Source of the DNA: Rhodospirillales bacterium URHD0017 | Lineage (GTDB): Bacteria > Pseudomonadota > Alphaproteobacteria > Reyranellales > Reyranellaceae | DNA: 64,000 bases | Direction: 5' to 3' | NCBI GenBank assembly: GCA_900110395.1 | Contig: FODP01000011.1 | Coordinates: 62,001-126,000, forward strand | Shown: in pieces, positions 25,733-38,385 of the stretch | Layout of the letters: each line of letters starts with the position of its first letter | Numbering within the stretch: position 1 is the first letter of the stretch | Notes under the pieces: generated by a model | What the model was told of the DNA's origin: nothing | Databases searched by the model: none | Seen by the model: the letters and a program-made list of their open reading frames with translations, nothing else | Program-made: the position numbers and the translations under genes

Positions 25733-26251
25733 TTACTGCTTGAGCTTGATGGTCATCGCGGCGATGCCGGCCGCGAGATTGTAACCGGCATCCTGGATGA
25801 TGCCTGACGCCACCATGCCGACCTCGGCGTTCGGACCACCGTAGATCCAGTTGCCGCCCGCCTGGTCGCCGGCTGCTGCGGTACCCTGCTCGCCGACGTA
25901 GGTGCCACTCAGGTTGTTGGGACCGCGGTCGGAGCCCAGCGAATAGACGCGCCAGATCGTGTGCACCGCCTTGGTGTAGCCGATGTCGACACCGACCTTG
26001 TCGATCGAGCCGGTGTACTGGGCGCTCTGCGTGCCGTCCTTGCTGAGGAAGATGCAGTCGAGGCTCTTGCGCGAAGCCAGGACGTAGCCCGTGCTGCCGC
26101 CGACGTTGCAGCTCAGCGAACCGATATAGATGCGGGAATTGGCGTTGGTGCTGTTGAGCTGCTGCGGCGTCGATTGGCTCATGCTTTGGGTGCAGCCACC
26201 GACGGCCGCGGCGAGGGTTGCCGCGACGGCGGCCTTGACGATCAGTTTCAT
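25733..26251 (-). CDS. DUF992 family protein, probable lipoprotein
   Basis: A 172-residue secreted protein. The N-terminus (KAAVAATLAAAVGGCTQ) looks like a lipoprotein signal with Cys near residue 20, followed by a Ser/Asn/Gln-rich linker. The rest has the DUF992 pattern: IYIGSLSCNVGGSTGYV, a second conserved Cys (LDCIFL), GVDIGYT and the Gly-rich GNWIYGGPN. The two cysteines outside the lipobox may form a disulfide. Function unknown. A paralogue lies directly upstream on the same strand. Confidence 0.88.
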   Translation of the reverse strand: MKLIVKAAVAATLAAAVGGCTQSMSQSTPQQLNSTNANSRIYIGSLSCNVGGSTGYVLASRKSLDCIFLSKDGTQSAQYTGSIDKVGVDIGYTKAVHTIWRVYSLGSDRGPNNLSGTYVGEQGTAAAGDQAGGNWIYGGPNAEVGMVASGIIQDAGYNLAAGIAAMTIKLKQ

Positions 26252-26318
26252 GGGTATCCGTATCTCCTTGCGCTGCCGGAGTATTGCAGAACACTCGGCA
26301 GTTCAAGCGCGACGTATG

Positions 26319-26846
26319 TCAGTTCTTGAGCGTCAGGGAGATCTCGGCGATGCCGTAGGCGATGTTGTAACCGGCATCGCCCGACGTCCTGAACTGCGTC
26401 GCCTGCAGGACGATCTGGTTGTTCCGCCCACCGTACAGCCAGTTGCCGCCGGCGGTGCCGCCGGCCGAGACCGAGGCCTGCTCGCCGCCGTAGTTGCCCA
26501 CAAGCACGGTGGGGTCGGTGCTGGTCGGGTTACCGACGAGGCCGGCGAGCTGGTAGACGTGCCAGATCACGTGGCTCGGCCGCGTCGTGCCGACATCGAG
26601 GCCGAAGCGGCGGATCTTGCCGTCATAGCTCGCCGATGTGCCCTCCTTGTTGAGGAACACGCAGCTCAAGTCGCGGGTCGAGCCGAAGACATAGCCGCTG
26701 CTGCCGGTGACGTTGCAGGTCAAGGCGCCGATATAGACCTGCGAGTTGGCGTTGGCGGTGTTGAGCTGCTGGGCGGTCTGCTGCTGGCAGGCGGCAGCTG
26801 ACAGCGCGAGTCCTGCGGCGATCGATGCAAGGGCGATCCTGTTCAT
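26319..26846 (-). CDS. DUF992 family protein, probable lipoprotein
   Basis: A 175-residue paralogue of the product of 25733-26251, with the same order of blocks (VYIGALTCNVTGSSGYVFGS, DLSCVFLN, GNWLYGGRNN) and nearly the same linker (QQLNTANANS versus QQLNSTNANS). Signal LALSAAAC. It has a longer loop (NPTSTDPTVLVG) than its partner. The two genes are 67 bp apart and form a tandem duplication. Role unknown. Confidence 0.88.
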   Translation of the reverse strand: MNRIALASIAAGLALSAAACQQQTAQQLNTANANSQVYIGALTCNVTGSSGYVFGSTRDLSCVFLNKEGTSASYDGKIRRFGLDVGTTRPSHVIWHVYQLAGLVGNPTSTDPTVLVGNYGGEQASVSAGGTAGGNWLYGGRNNQIVLQATQFRTSGDAGYNIAYGIAEISLTLKN

Positions 26847-26881
26847 GTGACGTCCTCCCGGTTGTCACTATGGCAGCCCGA

Positions 26882-27607
26882 TCACCGCAGCGCCTGCCAC
26901 AAAAGCGCAAGGCCCGAGACCATCATCACGATGTCCAGCATGTACTGAAAGGCGGCCACGCTCAGCCGCTCGACGATCAGCCGAGCCAGGTAGGTGCCGG
27001 TCATGACCGACGAGCCCGAGATCAGGCCCTTGACGATGATGTCGGTCGGCAGGGCGCCGAACTGGCGGAAGGTCAGCGCCTTGCTGATGTAGAGGGCGAG
27101 CGAGCCTGCGGCTTCAGTGGCGATGAACGCTCCTTTGACCAGCCCGTAGGCGGCGAAGGTCGGCACGCTGAGGGGTCCGGTCGAGACCACGACGCCGGTC
27201 AGGAAGCCGATCACGGCGCCGGCGGCGGCCAAGCCGCCCAACCCGATGGTCATGTTGCGCGACGCGAGCCAGCGTCGGCCTGGCACCATGGCAAGGAAGA
27301 ACAGGCCGAGCGCGATCTCCACTGTGCCCGGCGGCAGGATGAGGAGCGTGCGCGCGCCGAGCGCCGCCGCCGGAATGCCGCCGAGCGCATAGGCGCCGCA
27401 GGCCTTCCAGTCGATCTCTCTCCACCACGACGTGATCTTGGCGAAGTTCGACATCAGGGCGACGATCGCCATGATCGGCACCGCCTCGCGCGGCCCGAAG
27501 ACGATGACCAGCACGGGCAACAGGATGACGGTGGCGCCGGTGCCGACGATGCCGCTCACCGTGCCGGCGACCAACCCGACGGCCAGGACGAGGGCATAGC
27601 TCAGCAC
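26882..27607 (-). CDS. sulfite exporter TauE/SafE family protein
   Basis: A 241-residue membrane protein with about seven to eight hydrophobic segments in two halves. VGLVAGTVSGIVGTGATVILLPVL at the N-terminus and the repeated GFLTGVVVSTGPLSVPTF block are the two characteristic repeats of TauE/SafE. Start is GTG at 27607, and the nearest GGAGG lies inside the right end of the palindromic repeat. Transported anion unknown, possibly sulfite or an organosulfonate. Confidence 0.88.
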   Translation of the reverse strand: MLSYALVLAVGLVAGTVSGIVGTGATVILLPVLVIVFGPREAVPIMAIVALMSNFAKITSWWREIDWKACGAYALGGIPAAALGARTLLILPPGTVEIALGLFFLAMVPGRRWLASRNMTIGLGGLAAAGAVIGFLTGVVVSTGPLSVPTFAAYGLVKGAFIATEAAGSLALYISKALTFRQFGALPTDIIVKGLISGSSVMTGTYLARLIVERLSVAAFQYMLDIVMMVSGLALLWQALR

Positions 27608-27737
27608 CGGAGCGCGGGCCTCCAGGTCCGCTCATGCTCTTCCGGACCGCGAGCGTCCCGCTCGCTCATGCTCATGAGCGCGCGGGGACGCGCGCGGTCC
27701 GGAAGACGAAGATGCGGACCTGGAGGTCCGCGCTCCG
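27608..27737. repeat. compound palindromic intergenic repeat, family B copy 4
   Basis: The outer arms (GGAGCGCGGGCCTCCAGGTC and, inverted, GACCTGGAGGTCCGCGCTCC) are those of family B, but a second palindrome with TTCCGGACCGCG / CGCGGTCCGGAA arms is nested inside, making the copy about twice the usual length. It separates metH (C-terminal half) from the TauE-like gene. Confidence 0.85.
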
Positions 27738-30376
<2,639 letters not shown>

Positions 30377-30377
<1 letters not shown>

Positions 30378-31456
30378 CAGAAGAAACTCGCCGCCTCCAT
30401 GCCGGAGAGCCTGAGCGCCGGGGGCAGGGCATGCCACTGGCGCGGCTTCACGTCCTTGACCGCCTCGGCGATCGCCTTGATGTGGGCCGGCGTCGTGCCG
30501 CAGCAGCCGCCGACCACGTTCAGCCAGCCGTTCTCGGCCCACCCCTTGACCAGCTTGGCCGTCATCTCGGGCGGCTCGTCGTAGGCGCCGAGCTCGTTGG
30601 GCAGCCCGGCATTGGGATAGACGCAGAGCATGCCTTCGACCTGCGGGTTGAGCGCGTTCACGTAGGGGTGCAGTTCGGTGGCGCCGAAGCTGCAGTTCAG
30701 CCCCATGGTGAGCGGCTTGGCATGCCGCACCGAATGCCAGAACGCCTCGACCGTCTGGCCCGAGAGGTTGCGGCCGGCGAGGTCGGTCAGGGTCATCGAC
30801 ACCATGACCGGCAGTTCCTCGCCGTGCGCCTCGGCCGCCTCGTCGGCAGCCACGAGGGCGGCCTTGGCGTTCAGCGTGTCGAACACCGTCTCGATCAGGA
30901 TGAAATCGACGCCGCCGTCCAGCAGGCCGTCGATCTGCTCGCGATAGATGCCCTTGACCTCGTCGAAGGTGACGGCGCGGTAGCCTGGATCGTTGACGTT
31001 GGGCGACACCGACAAGGTCTTGTTGGTGGGCCCGAGCGCACCCACGACGAAGCGCGGCTTGTCGGGGTTCTTTGCCGTCGCGGCATCGGCACAGGCGCGC
31101 GTCAGCTTCGCCGCCGCGAGGTTGATCTCGCGCGTCATCCCGGCGATGCCGTAGTCGCTCAAGCTGATGGCGTTGGAGTTGAAGGTGTTGGTGGCCAGGA
31201 TATCGGCCCCGGCGTCGATATAGGCCTTGCAGATCTCGCCCACGACGTCGGGCCGCGTCAGGTTCAACAGGTCGTTGTTGCCCTTCTGGTCGTGATTGAA
31301 GGAACGGCCGGCGCGAAACCCTTCCTCGTCCAGGCGATAGCTCTGGATCATCGAGCCGTAGGGCCCGTCCTTGACCAGGATTCGTTCGCTGCCGATCTCG
31401 CGCAGCAGCTCGGCTCTTTCGGCGCGGGACTGCCCTGAGCTGTGTCGAAGGGTCAT
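30377..31456 (-). CDS. methionine synthase, N-terminal homocysteine S-methyltransferase domain as separate protein
   Basis: A 359-residue homocysteine methyltransferase domain (pfam S-methyl_trans). Zinc ligands are visible: Cys in GLNCSFG and the pair in VVGGCCGTTPAHI near the C-terminus. Together with the next gene it makes a split MetH (359 + 879 residues). The start ATG overlaps the metF stop (ATGA). Codons 2-8 (TLRHSSG) are encoded by a CCCTTCGACACAGCTCAGGG palindrome, so the N-terminus appears to have been extended by a REP-like element. Confidence 0.95.
31434..31454. repeat. REP-like palindrome inside the start of the metH N-terminal gene
   Basis: On the minus strand the bases after the ATG read CCCTTCGACACAGCTCAGGG, an imperfect palindrome of the type dispersed in many proteobacterial genomes (CCTTCGAC...GCTCAGG). 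Here it is translated as residues 3-8. Confidence 0.6.
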
Positions 31457-32373
31457 TGCGGACGTACTCCCAGCAAATGGCAGATCGCGAAGGTGAGGTC
31501 GGCGCGGTTCAGCGTATAGAAGTGGAACTGGTCGACGCCTTCGTCGCGCAGGCGGCGGCAGAGATCACCCGCCACCGTGGCAGCGATCATGCGGCGGGTT
31601 TCGATATCGTCATCCAGCCCGTCGAACAGGCTGGCGAGCCATGCTGGAACCTTGGCGCCGCACAGGCCGGCCATCTTGGTGATGCCCTGGAAATTCGAGA
31701 CCGGCATGATGCCCGGCACGATCGGCGCGTTCACGCCCCCGGCAGCGGCACTGTCGCGGAAGCGCAGGAAATCGTCGGCGTCGAAGAAGAACTGGGTGAT
31801 GCAGCGGTCGGCGCCGGCATCGACCTTGCGCTTGAGGTTCTCCAGGTCGGCCTTGGCGTCCGCCGAATCCGGGTGTTTCTCGGGATAGCAGGCGGCGCTG
31901 ATCTGGAACGGGCCGATCTTCTTCAAGCCCGTAATCAGCTCGGCGGCATTGGCGTAGCCGCCGGGATGAGGACTGTACTTGCCGCCCATGCCGCCGGGCG
32001 GGTCACCGCGCAATGCCACGATGTGGCGGATTCCGGCATCCCAATAGGCGCGGGCGACCTCATCGATCTCGCCTTGCGTGGCGCCGACACAGGTGAGGTG
32101 AGCCGCGGCATCGACGCCGGTCTCCTTCTTCAGGCGGGCGACGGTCTCGTGCGTGCGCTGGCGCGTCGAGCCGCCGGCGCCGTAGGTCACCGAGAAGAAT
32201 GTCGGCTGGAGCGGCGTAAGGCGGGTCACGGTCTCCCACAAGGTGCGCTCGGCAGCCTCCGTCTTGGGCGGGGAGAACTCGAACGAGACCTTCAGCCGTT
32301 GCGGCGCGCGCGCGGGAAACTCGGCCGTCGAGACGCTGTAGGGGCCGCCGAGGGGACCAGTGTCGGGACTCAT
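31453..32373 (-). CDS. metF: 5,10-methylenetetrahydrofolate reductase
   Basis: A 306-residue TIM-barrel flavoprotein. The family opening VSFEFSPPKTEAAE holds the catalytic Glu, VTYGAGGSTR and HLTCVGAT are folate/FAD blocks, and ALRGDPPGG is the conserved loop. It reduces methylene-THF to methyl-THF, the methyl donor for the split MetH encoded just downstream. Start 32373 overlaps the stop of the ArsR-methyltransferase gene (ATGA); the open frame upstream lies in another frame of that gene. Confidence 0.96.
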   Translation of the reverse strand: MSPDTGPLGGPYSVSTAEFPARAPQRLKVSFEFSPPKTEAAERTLWETVTRLTPLQPTFFSVTYGAGGSTRQRTHETVARLKKETGVDAAAHLTCVGATQGEIDEVARAYWDAGIRHIVALRGDPPGGMGGKYSPHPGGYANAAELITGLKKIGPFQISAACYPEKHPDSADAKADLENLKRKVDAGADRCITQFFFDADDFLRFRDSAAAGGVNAPIVPGIMPVSNFQGITKMAGLCGAKVPAWLASLFDGLDDDIETRRMIAATVAGDLCRRLRDEGVDQFHFYTLNRADLTFAICHLLGVRPQ

Positions 32374-33350
32374 CGCGAAACTCCGTGGACGGGATGGGCG
32401 GTGTGACGTGCGGCCGTGCGCGCCGGCAATTCGCGCTCGCCGCGCCAGATGCCGGTCATGATCCGGCGGCCGGGGAAATGGATGGGCTCGAGCGGGTTCA
32501 GCCCGGCGCTCTTCAGCCACCCCTGCACCTGGTTGTCGGCGAAGCCGAGATGGACGTGGGCGTGCTCACGCTTCAGCTCGACCAGGTCGTGCGGCGAAAA
32601 GTCGACCACCAGCACGACGCCGCCCGGCCGCACGACGCGCGCCGCTTCGGCAAGGGCGGCCGCAGGATCGTCGGCGTAGTGCAGAACGTGATGGATGGTG
32701 ACGACGTCGAAGGCGTCGGATTCGAAGGGCAGGGCATACATGTCGCCCTGGCGGATGTCGGCATTGTCGATGCCGGCCTTGGCGAGGTTGGCGCGGGCAA
32801 GCGCCAGCATCTCGCGCGACTGGTCGACGCCGATCGCCTGCTCGACCTTGGGCGCCAGCACTTCGAGCAGCCGGCCGGTGCCGGTGCCGATATCGAGCAG
32901 CCGGCGCGCGCCCACCGGCAGGTGGTGGGCGAGCGCGCGCTCGATCTCGCGGTCGGCGACGTGCAGGGCGCGCAGTTCGTCCCAGCGCTGGGCATTGTCG
33001 CGGAAGAAGCGCACCGCGGCCGTCTGGCGGCGCTGCTGCAGGGCGTCGAGGCGGGACCGGTCGGCGGCGATGCGGGCGTGCTTGGGATCGAGGCGGCGCA
33101 CGAACTCGCGGACCAGGGCCGCATCGTCGCTCGAGGTCACAAGCCGGAAGCGGGTGAACTGGGCTTCGCGGAAGCGCTCGAGCAGGCCCGCTTCGACCAA
33201 AAGCTTCAGATGCCGTGAAACGCGCGGCTGGCTCTGCCCCAGCACGTGCACGTAATCGCTGACCGTCAGATCCTCGCGCGCTGCCAGCGCCAGGATGCGC
33301 AGCCGTGTGTCTTCGGCGGCGGCCCGCAGGAGGGTAAGGAGGTGATCCAT
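32370..33350 (-). CDS. ArsR-family regulator fused to a SAM-dependent methyltransferase
   Basis: A 326-residue fusion. Residues 1-95 form a winged helix (LTVSDYVHVLGQSQPRVSRHLKLLVEAGLLERFREAQFTRF...; recognition helix SQPRVSRHLKLL). From about residue 140 a class I methyltransferase follows with LDIGTGTGRLLEVL, the acidic IGVDQS, QGDMYALPF and VVRPGGVVLVVDF. Such fusions commonly precede metF in alphaproteobacteria and probably sense SAM or SAH and repress the operon. A promoter-overlapping palindrome lies 10 bp before the ATG. No clear SD is present, so translation may be almost leaderless. Confidence 0.93.
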   Translation of the reverse strand: MDHLLTLLRAAAEDTRLRILALAAREDLTVSDYVHVLGQSQPRVSRHLKLLVEAGLLERFREAQFTRFRLVTSSDDAALVREFVRRLDPKHARIAADRSRLDALQQRRQTAAVRFFRDNAQRWDELRALHVADREIERALAHHLPVGARRLLDIGTGTGRLLEVLAPKVEQAIGVDQSREMLALARANLAKAGIDNADIRQGDMYALPFESDAFDVVTIHHVLHYADDPAAALAEAARVVRPGGVVLVVDFSPHDLVELKREHAHVHLGFADNQVQGWLKSAGLNPLEPIHFPGRRIMTGIWRGERELPARTAARHTAHPVHGVSR

Positions 33351-33359
33351 GGATTGAAG

Positions 33360-33386
33360 AATATAAGCATATCTTTATGTATACAA
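33360..33386 (-). promoter_or_regulatory. promoter and putative ArsR operator of the methionine-cycle operon
   Basis: Minus-strand TTGTAT (33386-33381) and TATATT (33365-33360) with a 15-bp spacer. Between and over them lies an imperfect inverted repeat, ATATAAGCAT (33361-33370) against ATCTTTATGT (33371-33380), matching at 7 of 10 positions. The site is conspicuously AT-rich. A transcript start near 33354 would leave only a few leader bases before the ATG at 33350. Confidence 0.55.
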
Positions 33387-33549
33387 GAGAGAAATCGAGG
33401 CATGAAACTTGTTGCTGCCAAGCCACGAAGCAAAGCTGTCTTTCCTATTCACTTCAAACCGCACCGTCCGTGTGCAACACTCGTTTTCGAACCTCGTGTC
33501 TTGGCCCTGCATACCAGGGCCTGCGGGGCTGGACCCAGGGTTGGCGTAG

Positions 33550-34359
33550 ATGATCGCAAGCGTTTTCAAGGTGGCCACCCGCGTCCGCCATTCGGTCGCC
33601 GCTGCCGCTGTGGCTGCCTCCCTGCTTGGAGGCTGCGCGGTAAACGATACGGGCGCCGCCGAAGTATGGGACCCGATCGAGACGCCCAACCGCTTCATTT
33701 TCTCGATCAATCGCGCCGTCGATATCATGGCGATCCGGCCAATCGCCGTGATCTATCGTGACTGGGTGCCGGAGCCCGCGCAGAAGAGCGTGCGCAACCT
33801 TCTGGACAATCTCGGCGAGCCGGTGGTGGCCATCAACGAGGTCTTCCAGGGCGATCCCAGCCGGGCGGCCACGACCATGGCGCGCTTCCTGGTGAACTCG
33901 ACCCTGGGTGTCGCCGGACTGTTCGATGTCGCCACCATGCTCGGCCTCCAGCGCACCAAGACGGATGCCGGCCAGACCATCGGCATGTGGGCCGGCAAGG
34001 GCGTGGAGCCGGAGAATGGCGGCTTCTACCTCGTGCTGCCGCTCGCCGGTCCGTCCAACGCGCGAGACGCGACGGGCCTGATGGTCGACTACGCCATCGA
34101 TCCGTTCCAGATCCTGCCGATCGCGTTCAATTGGGACTTTTGGTACTACTCCCTGCCGCGTTACGGCCTGAACGTCATCGATTACCGCTCGCGCACCATG
34201 TTCGCGCTGGACGACATTGAGAAGAACAGCGTCGACTACTACGCAGCGCTTCGCTCCGCCTATACCCAGAACCGCGCCGAGCTTATTCGCGCGAAACGTG
34301 ACAAGACCGACACCAAGAGCGAATTGCAGCGTCGCGACAATCTCGCGCTGGTGCGGTAG
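33550..34359 (+). CDS. mlaA: MlaA (VacJ) family outer-membrane lipoprotein
   Basis: A 269-residue lipoprotein: signal VAAAAVAASLLGGC with lipid Cys near residue 28, then WDPIETPNRFIFSINRAVD, the family signature, VRNLLDNLGEPVVAINEVFQGD, and GFYLVLPLAGPSNARD. MlaA with porins removes misplaced phospholipids from the outer leaflet of the outer membrane and hands them to periplasmic MlaC. The mlaC-like gene follows 43 bp downstream. The inner-membrane MlaFEDB parts are not in the window. Confidence 0.94.
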   Translation: MIASVFKVATRVRHSVAAAAVAASLLGGCAVNDTGAAEVWDPIETPNRFIFSINRAVDIMAIRPIAVIYRDWVPEPAQKSVRNLLDNLGEPVVAINEVFQGDPSRAATTMARFLVNSTLGVAGLFDVATMLGLQRTKTDAGQTIGMWAGKGVEPENGGFYLVLPLAGPSNARDATGLMVDYAIDPFQILPIAFNWDFWYYSLPRYGLNVIDYRSRTMFALDDIEKNSVDYYAALRSAYTQNRAELIRAKRDKTDTKSELQRRDNLALVR

Positions 34360-34402
34360 AACCCTGCGGTAACAATTCGTCAAATCATCGAAGGAGCGAC
34401 CG

Positions 34403-35005
34403 TTGCCGCTGCTCGCTTGTCGTCGCCTCGCTTTTCGCCTCGCCGCCGGTGCTGCCGCAGCTCTCGTTGCGGTGCCGGCCCTCGCCGCCGACCCGGCGGC
34501 CGATCTGGTCTCGGCCACCGCGGCCCAGGCCATCGAGATCGTCAAGACCACGACTGGTGCGCAGCGCCAGGCGGCCATCCAGCAGGTCCTGCAGACCAGG
34601 TTCGACCTGCCCTACATGGCGCAGACGGCGCTGGGGACCCATTGGGCCAAGGCCACGCCGGAACAGCAGGCCCGCTTCGTGAAGGCGACCGAGACCGCCG
34701 AGGCCAAGGCCTATGCCGAGCGCTTCGGCCAGTACAGCGGCCAGACGCTCACCGTCGGCAAGACGACCTCCCGGCCCAACGGCGTCTTCATCGTCGACAG
34801 CCGGCTCAACCAGAGCAACGGCCAGCCCATCAAGCTCGACTGGGAGGTCCGCCAGGTCGCCGGCGGCCTGCGCATCACCGACGTCAAGATCGAGGGCGTC
34901 AGCATGGTCATGACTAGACGTTCGGATTTCAATTCCTACATCCAGCAGAACGGCGGCAAGGTGCAGCCCTTGATCGACGAGCTCGAATCCCGGGCTGCGC
35001 GTTGA
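34403..35005 (+). CDS. mlaC: MlaC/Ttg2D family periplasmic phospholipid-binding protein
   Basis: A 200-residue protein with a signal peptide (RLAAGAAAALVAVPALAADP). The mature part has the MlaC pattern: a helical first half with RFDLPYMAQTALGTHWAKATPEQQARF and a beta-rich second half with LDWEVRQVAGGLRITDVKIEGVSMVMTRR, ending SDFNSYIQQNGGKVQPLIDEL. Start is TTG, supported by AAGGAG six bases upstream. It carries phospholipids between MlaA and the inner-membrane transporter. Probably co-transcribed with mlaA. Confidence 0.93.
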   Translation: MPLLACRRLAFRLAAGAAAALVAVPALAADPAADLVSATAAQAIEIVKTTTGAQRQAAIQQVLQTRFDLPYMAQTALGTHWAKATPEQQARFVKATETAEAKAYAERFGQYSGQTLTVGKTTSRPNGVFIVDSRLNQSNGQPIKLDWEVRQVAGGLRITDVKIEGVSMVMTRRSDFNSYIQQNGGKVQPLIDELESRAAR

Positions 35006-35113
35006 TTTTGCAGTGAATTGCACCTGTAAGGCGGCCGACGTAGACTAGCCGGTGGGAGGCGTATCGATAGGCCCGCCGTCGTTGAGAACGGCATGGCCGA
35101 AGGAGAGCGCCAT

Positions 35114-35923
35114 ATGGACAGCGCCGTCGCAAAGAACGTAGCGGAACCCCGCTCGGTGGACCCGGTCTGGGCCAAGATTCGCGAGGCCGCGCAGACGGCT
35201 GCCGCGACCGAACCGGTGTTGGCCGGCACCCTGCATGCCACCATCCTCAGCCAGCCTAAGTTCGAGAGTGCGCTCAGCTACCACCTCGCCCGCCTGGCCG
35301 GCACCACCGAGGTGCCCGCCGCGCTGATCCGGCAGACCTTTGACGAGGCGCTGACTGCCGATCCGGCCATCGGGCTGGCGGCCCGTGCCGACATCATGGC
35401 GGTCGCCGAGCGCGACCCCGCCTGCACCTCCCATCTCGATCCGCTGCTGTGGTTCAAGGGCTATCACGCCTTGCAGACCTCGCGCGTTGGCCATTGGCTG
35501 TGGCTGCAGGGTCGCCAGACGCTCGCCCACTTCCTGCAGAGCCGCGCCAGCGCCCTGTTCGGCCTCGACATCCATCCCGGCGCGCGCATCGGCAAGGGCA
35601 TCTTCATCGACCACGGCACCGGCGTGGTGATCGGCGAGACCGCGGTCGTCGAGGATGGCGTCTCCATGCTGCACGGCGTGACCCTGGGCGGCACCGGCAA
35701 GGAACGCGGCGATCGTCATCCCAAGGTGCGGCGCGGGGTGCTCTTGGGCGCCGGCGCCAAGGTGCTGGGCAACATCGAGATCGGCGCCTGCGCCAAGATC
35801 GCGGCCGGCAGCGTGGTGCTCGAACCGGTGCCCGCGGGCTGCACGGCGGCCGGTGTGCCGGCGCGCATCATCGGCTGCGTCGACGTGCCCGAGCCTGCGC
35901 TTGAGATGGATCAGCGCATCTGA
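35114..35923 (+). CDS. cysE: serine O-acetyltransferase
   Basis: A 269-residue enzyme making O-acetylserine from serine and acetyl-CoA, the first step of cysteine synthesis. The helical N-terminal domain (DPLLWFKGYHALQTSRVGHWLW) is followed by a left-handed beta-helix of hexapeptide repeats (LFGLDIHPGARIGKGIFIDHGTGVVIGETA), with HGVTLGGTGK and HPKVRRGVLLGAGAKVLGN; His/Asp catalytic residues lie in FIDHGTG. The ATG at 35114 with AGGAGA seven bases before it was preferred over the ATG at 35093. No other cys gene is adjacent. Confidence 0.95.
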   Translation: MDSAVAKNVAEPRSVDPVWAKIREAAQTAAATEPVLAGTLHATILSQPKFESALSYHLARLAGTTEVPAALIRQTFDEALTADPAIGLAARADIMAVAERDPACTSHLDPLLWFKGYHALQTSRVGHWLWLQGRQTLAHFLQSRASALFGLDIHPGARIGKGIFIDHGTGVVIGETAVVEDGVSMLHGVTLGGTGKERGDRHPKVRRGVLLGAGAKVLGNIEIGACAKIAAGSVVLEPVPAGCTAAGVPARIIGCVDVPEPALEMDQRI

Positions 35924-35942
35924 TCGTCGCGGCCTGCCGGTC

Positions 35943-36034
35943 CTAGGGTTCCGGCAGGTGCAGCGCCTTGATCGACCTGACGAGCTTGTGCATGTGCTCC
36001 TTCTGCGCCTCGTCGAGGACTAGTCTAGGGCCCA
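35943..36034 (-). pseudogene. possible 3' remnant of an unidentified gene
   Basis: Between the convergent cysE and FUSC genes the minus strand reads GPRLVLDEAQKEHMHKLVRS then IKALHLPEP before a TAG (35945-35943), in a frame different from the FUSC gene whose last codons it overlaps. The composition is protein-like and recalls the C-terminal tail of DapA-type aldolases, but it is too short to be sure. Confidence 0.25.
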
Positions 36035-36555
36035 CTGAGATCGGCCGGGCGCCGGATCGGCCAGATCCTCGACATCGCCCAGCTCACCACCAGGCCGACG
36101 ACGCAGCCGAACACCACCTCGCCGACCTTGTGCAGGCCCGATTCGATGCCGGTCAGCTTGGAATGGGACGACACCCCGGACGCGATCACGATCGCGGCTG
36201 TGATCGGCGCCTGCCGCCACATGGTTTGGATGTGGATGACGTAGGAAGACAGCAGGACGGTGACGGCAAGCGCGAAGGGCAGCATCCACTCGGCCGGTCC
36301 GCCGACCAGGAGGAAGAGCAGGCCGACCACGCCGCCAACCACCACGTTGGTGAGACGGCTCCTGAACATGCGGGCCGCTTCGGTCACCTGCGGATCGGAA
36401 GAGGCCACCATCGAGGCGATGGCCCAGATCGGGTTGGTGTCCGCGATATACTTCAGCGAATACCAGACGATCGCCGTCGCGATGGCCACATTGAACGCGA
36501 ACCGGATACCGAGAATGTCCTTCGGTGGCGCGAAGGACCACTTGCCGATCTGCAC
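36025..36555 (-). CDS. FUSC family membrane protein
   Basis: A 176-residue protein with five to six hydrophobic segments and the FUSC-type pattern FAFNVAIATAIVWYSLKY, then NPIWAIASMVASSDPQVTEAARMFRSRLTNVVVGG, in which the DP and RxxGT/VxG-like motifs of aromatic-acid exporter proteins are seen. It is much shorter than full-length exporters (about 650-700 residues), matching the single-domain membrane halves. Substrate unknown; maybe efflux of aromatic carboxylates. Confidence 0.82.
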   Translation of the reverse strand: MQIGKWSFAPPKDILGIRFAFNVAIATAIVWYSLKYIADTNPIWAIASMVASSDPQVTEAARMFRSRLTNVVVGGVVGLLFLLVGGPAEWMLPFALAVTVLLSSYVIHIQTMWRQAPITAAIVIASGVSSHSKLTGIESGLHKVGEVVFGCVVGLVVSWAMSRIWPIRRPADLSGP

Positions 36556-36576
36556 GTCGCGTTCCTCCCCTTGTCC

Positions 36577-36681
36577 TCATGCTCCTCTCCCCCGCTAGGG
36601 GGAGAGGCTGGGTGAGGGGGCTTCGACAGTTCGTGCAACCCTCTCACCTAACCTCTCCCCTAGCGGGGGAGAGGAGCATGA
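36577..36681. repeat. long intergenic palindrome with CTCTCCCCC arms
   Basis: A perfect 19-bp inverted pair (ATGCTCCTCTCCCCCGCTA at 36579-36597 and its complement ending at 36679) encloses a second imperfect pair (GGGGGAGAGG...; CCTCTCACCTAACCTCTCC). It lies in front of the FUSC gene and behind ettA, both on the minus strand. The type is common between genes of alphaproteobacteria. Confidence 0.85.
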
Positions 36682-36708
36682 ATATGAGCGGCAAGAGTAT
36701 GAGGCTCC

Positions 36709-38385
<1,677 letters not shown>

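Noticed and set aside
33351..33400. SAM or cobalamin riboswitch upstream of the metF/metH operon
   Set aside because: The predicted leader is almost absent, and no conserved riboswitch core or B12 box is visible; the AT-rich palindrome explains the region better.
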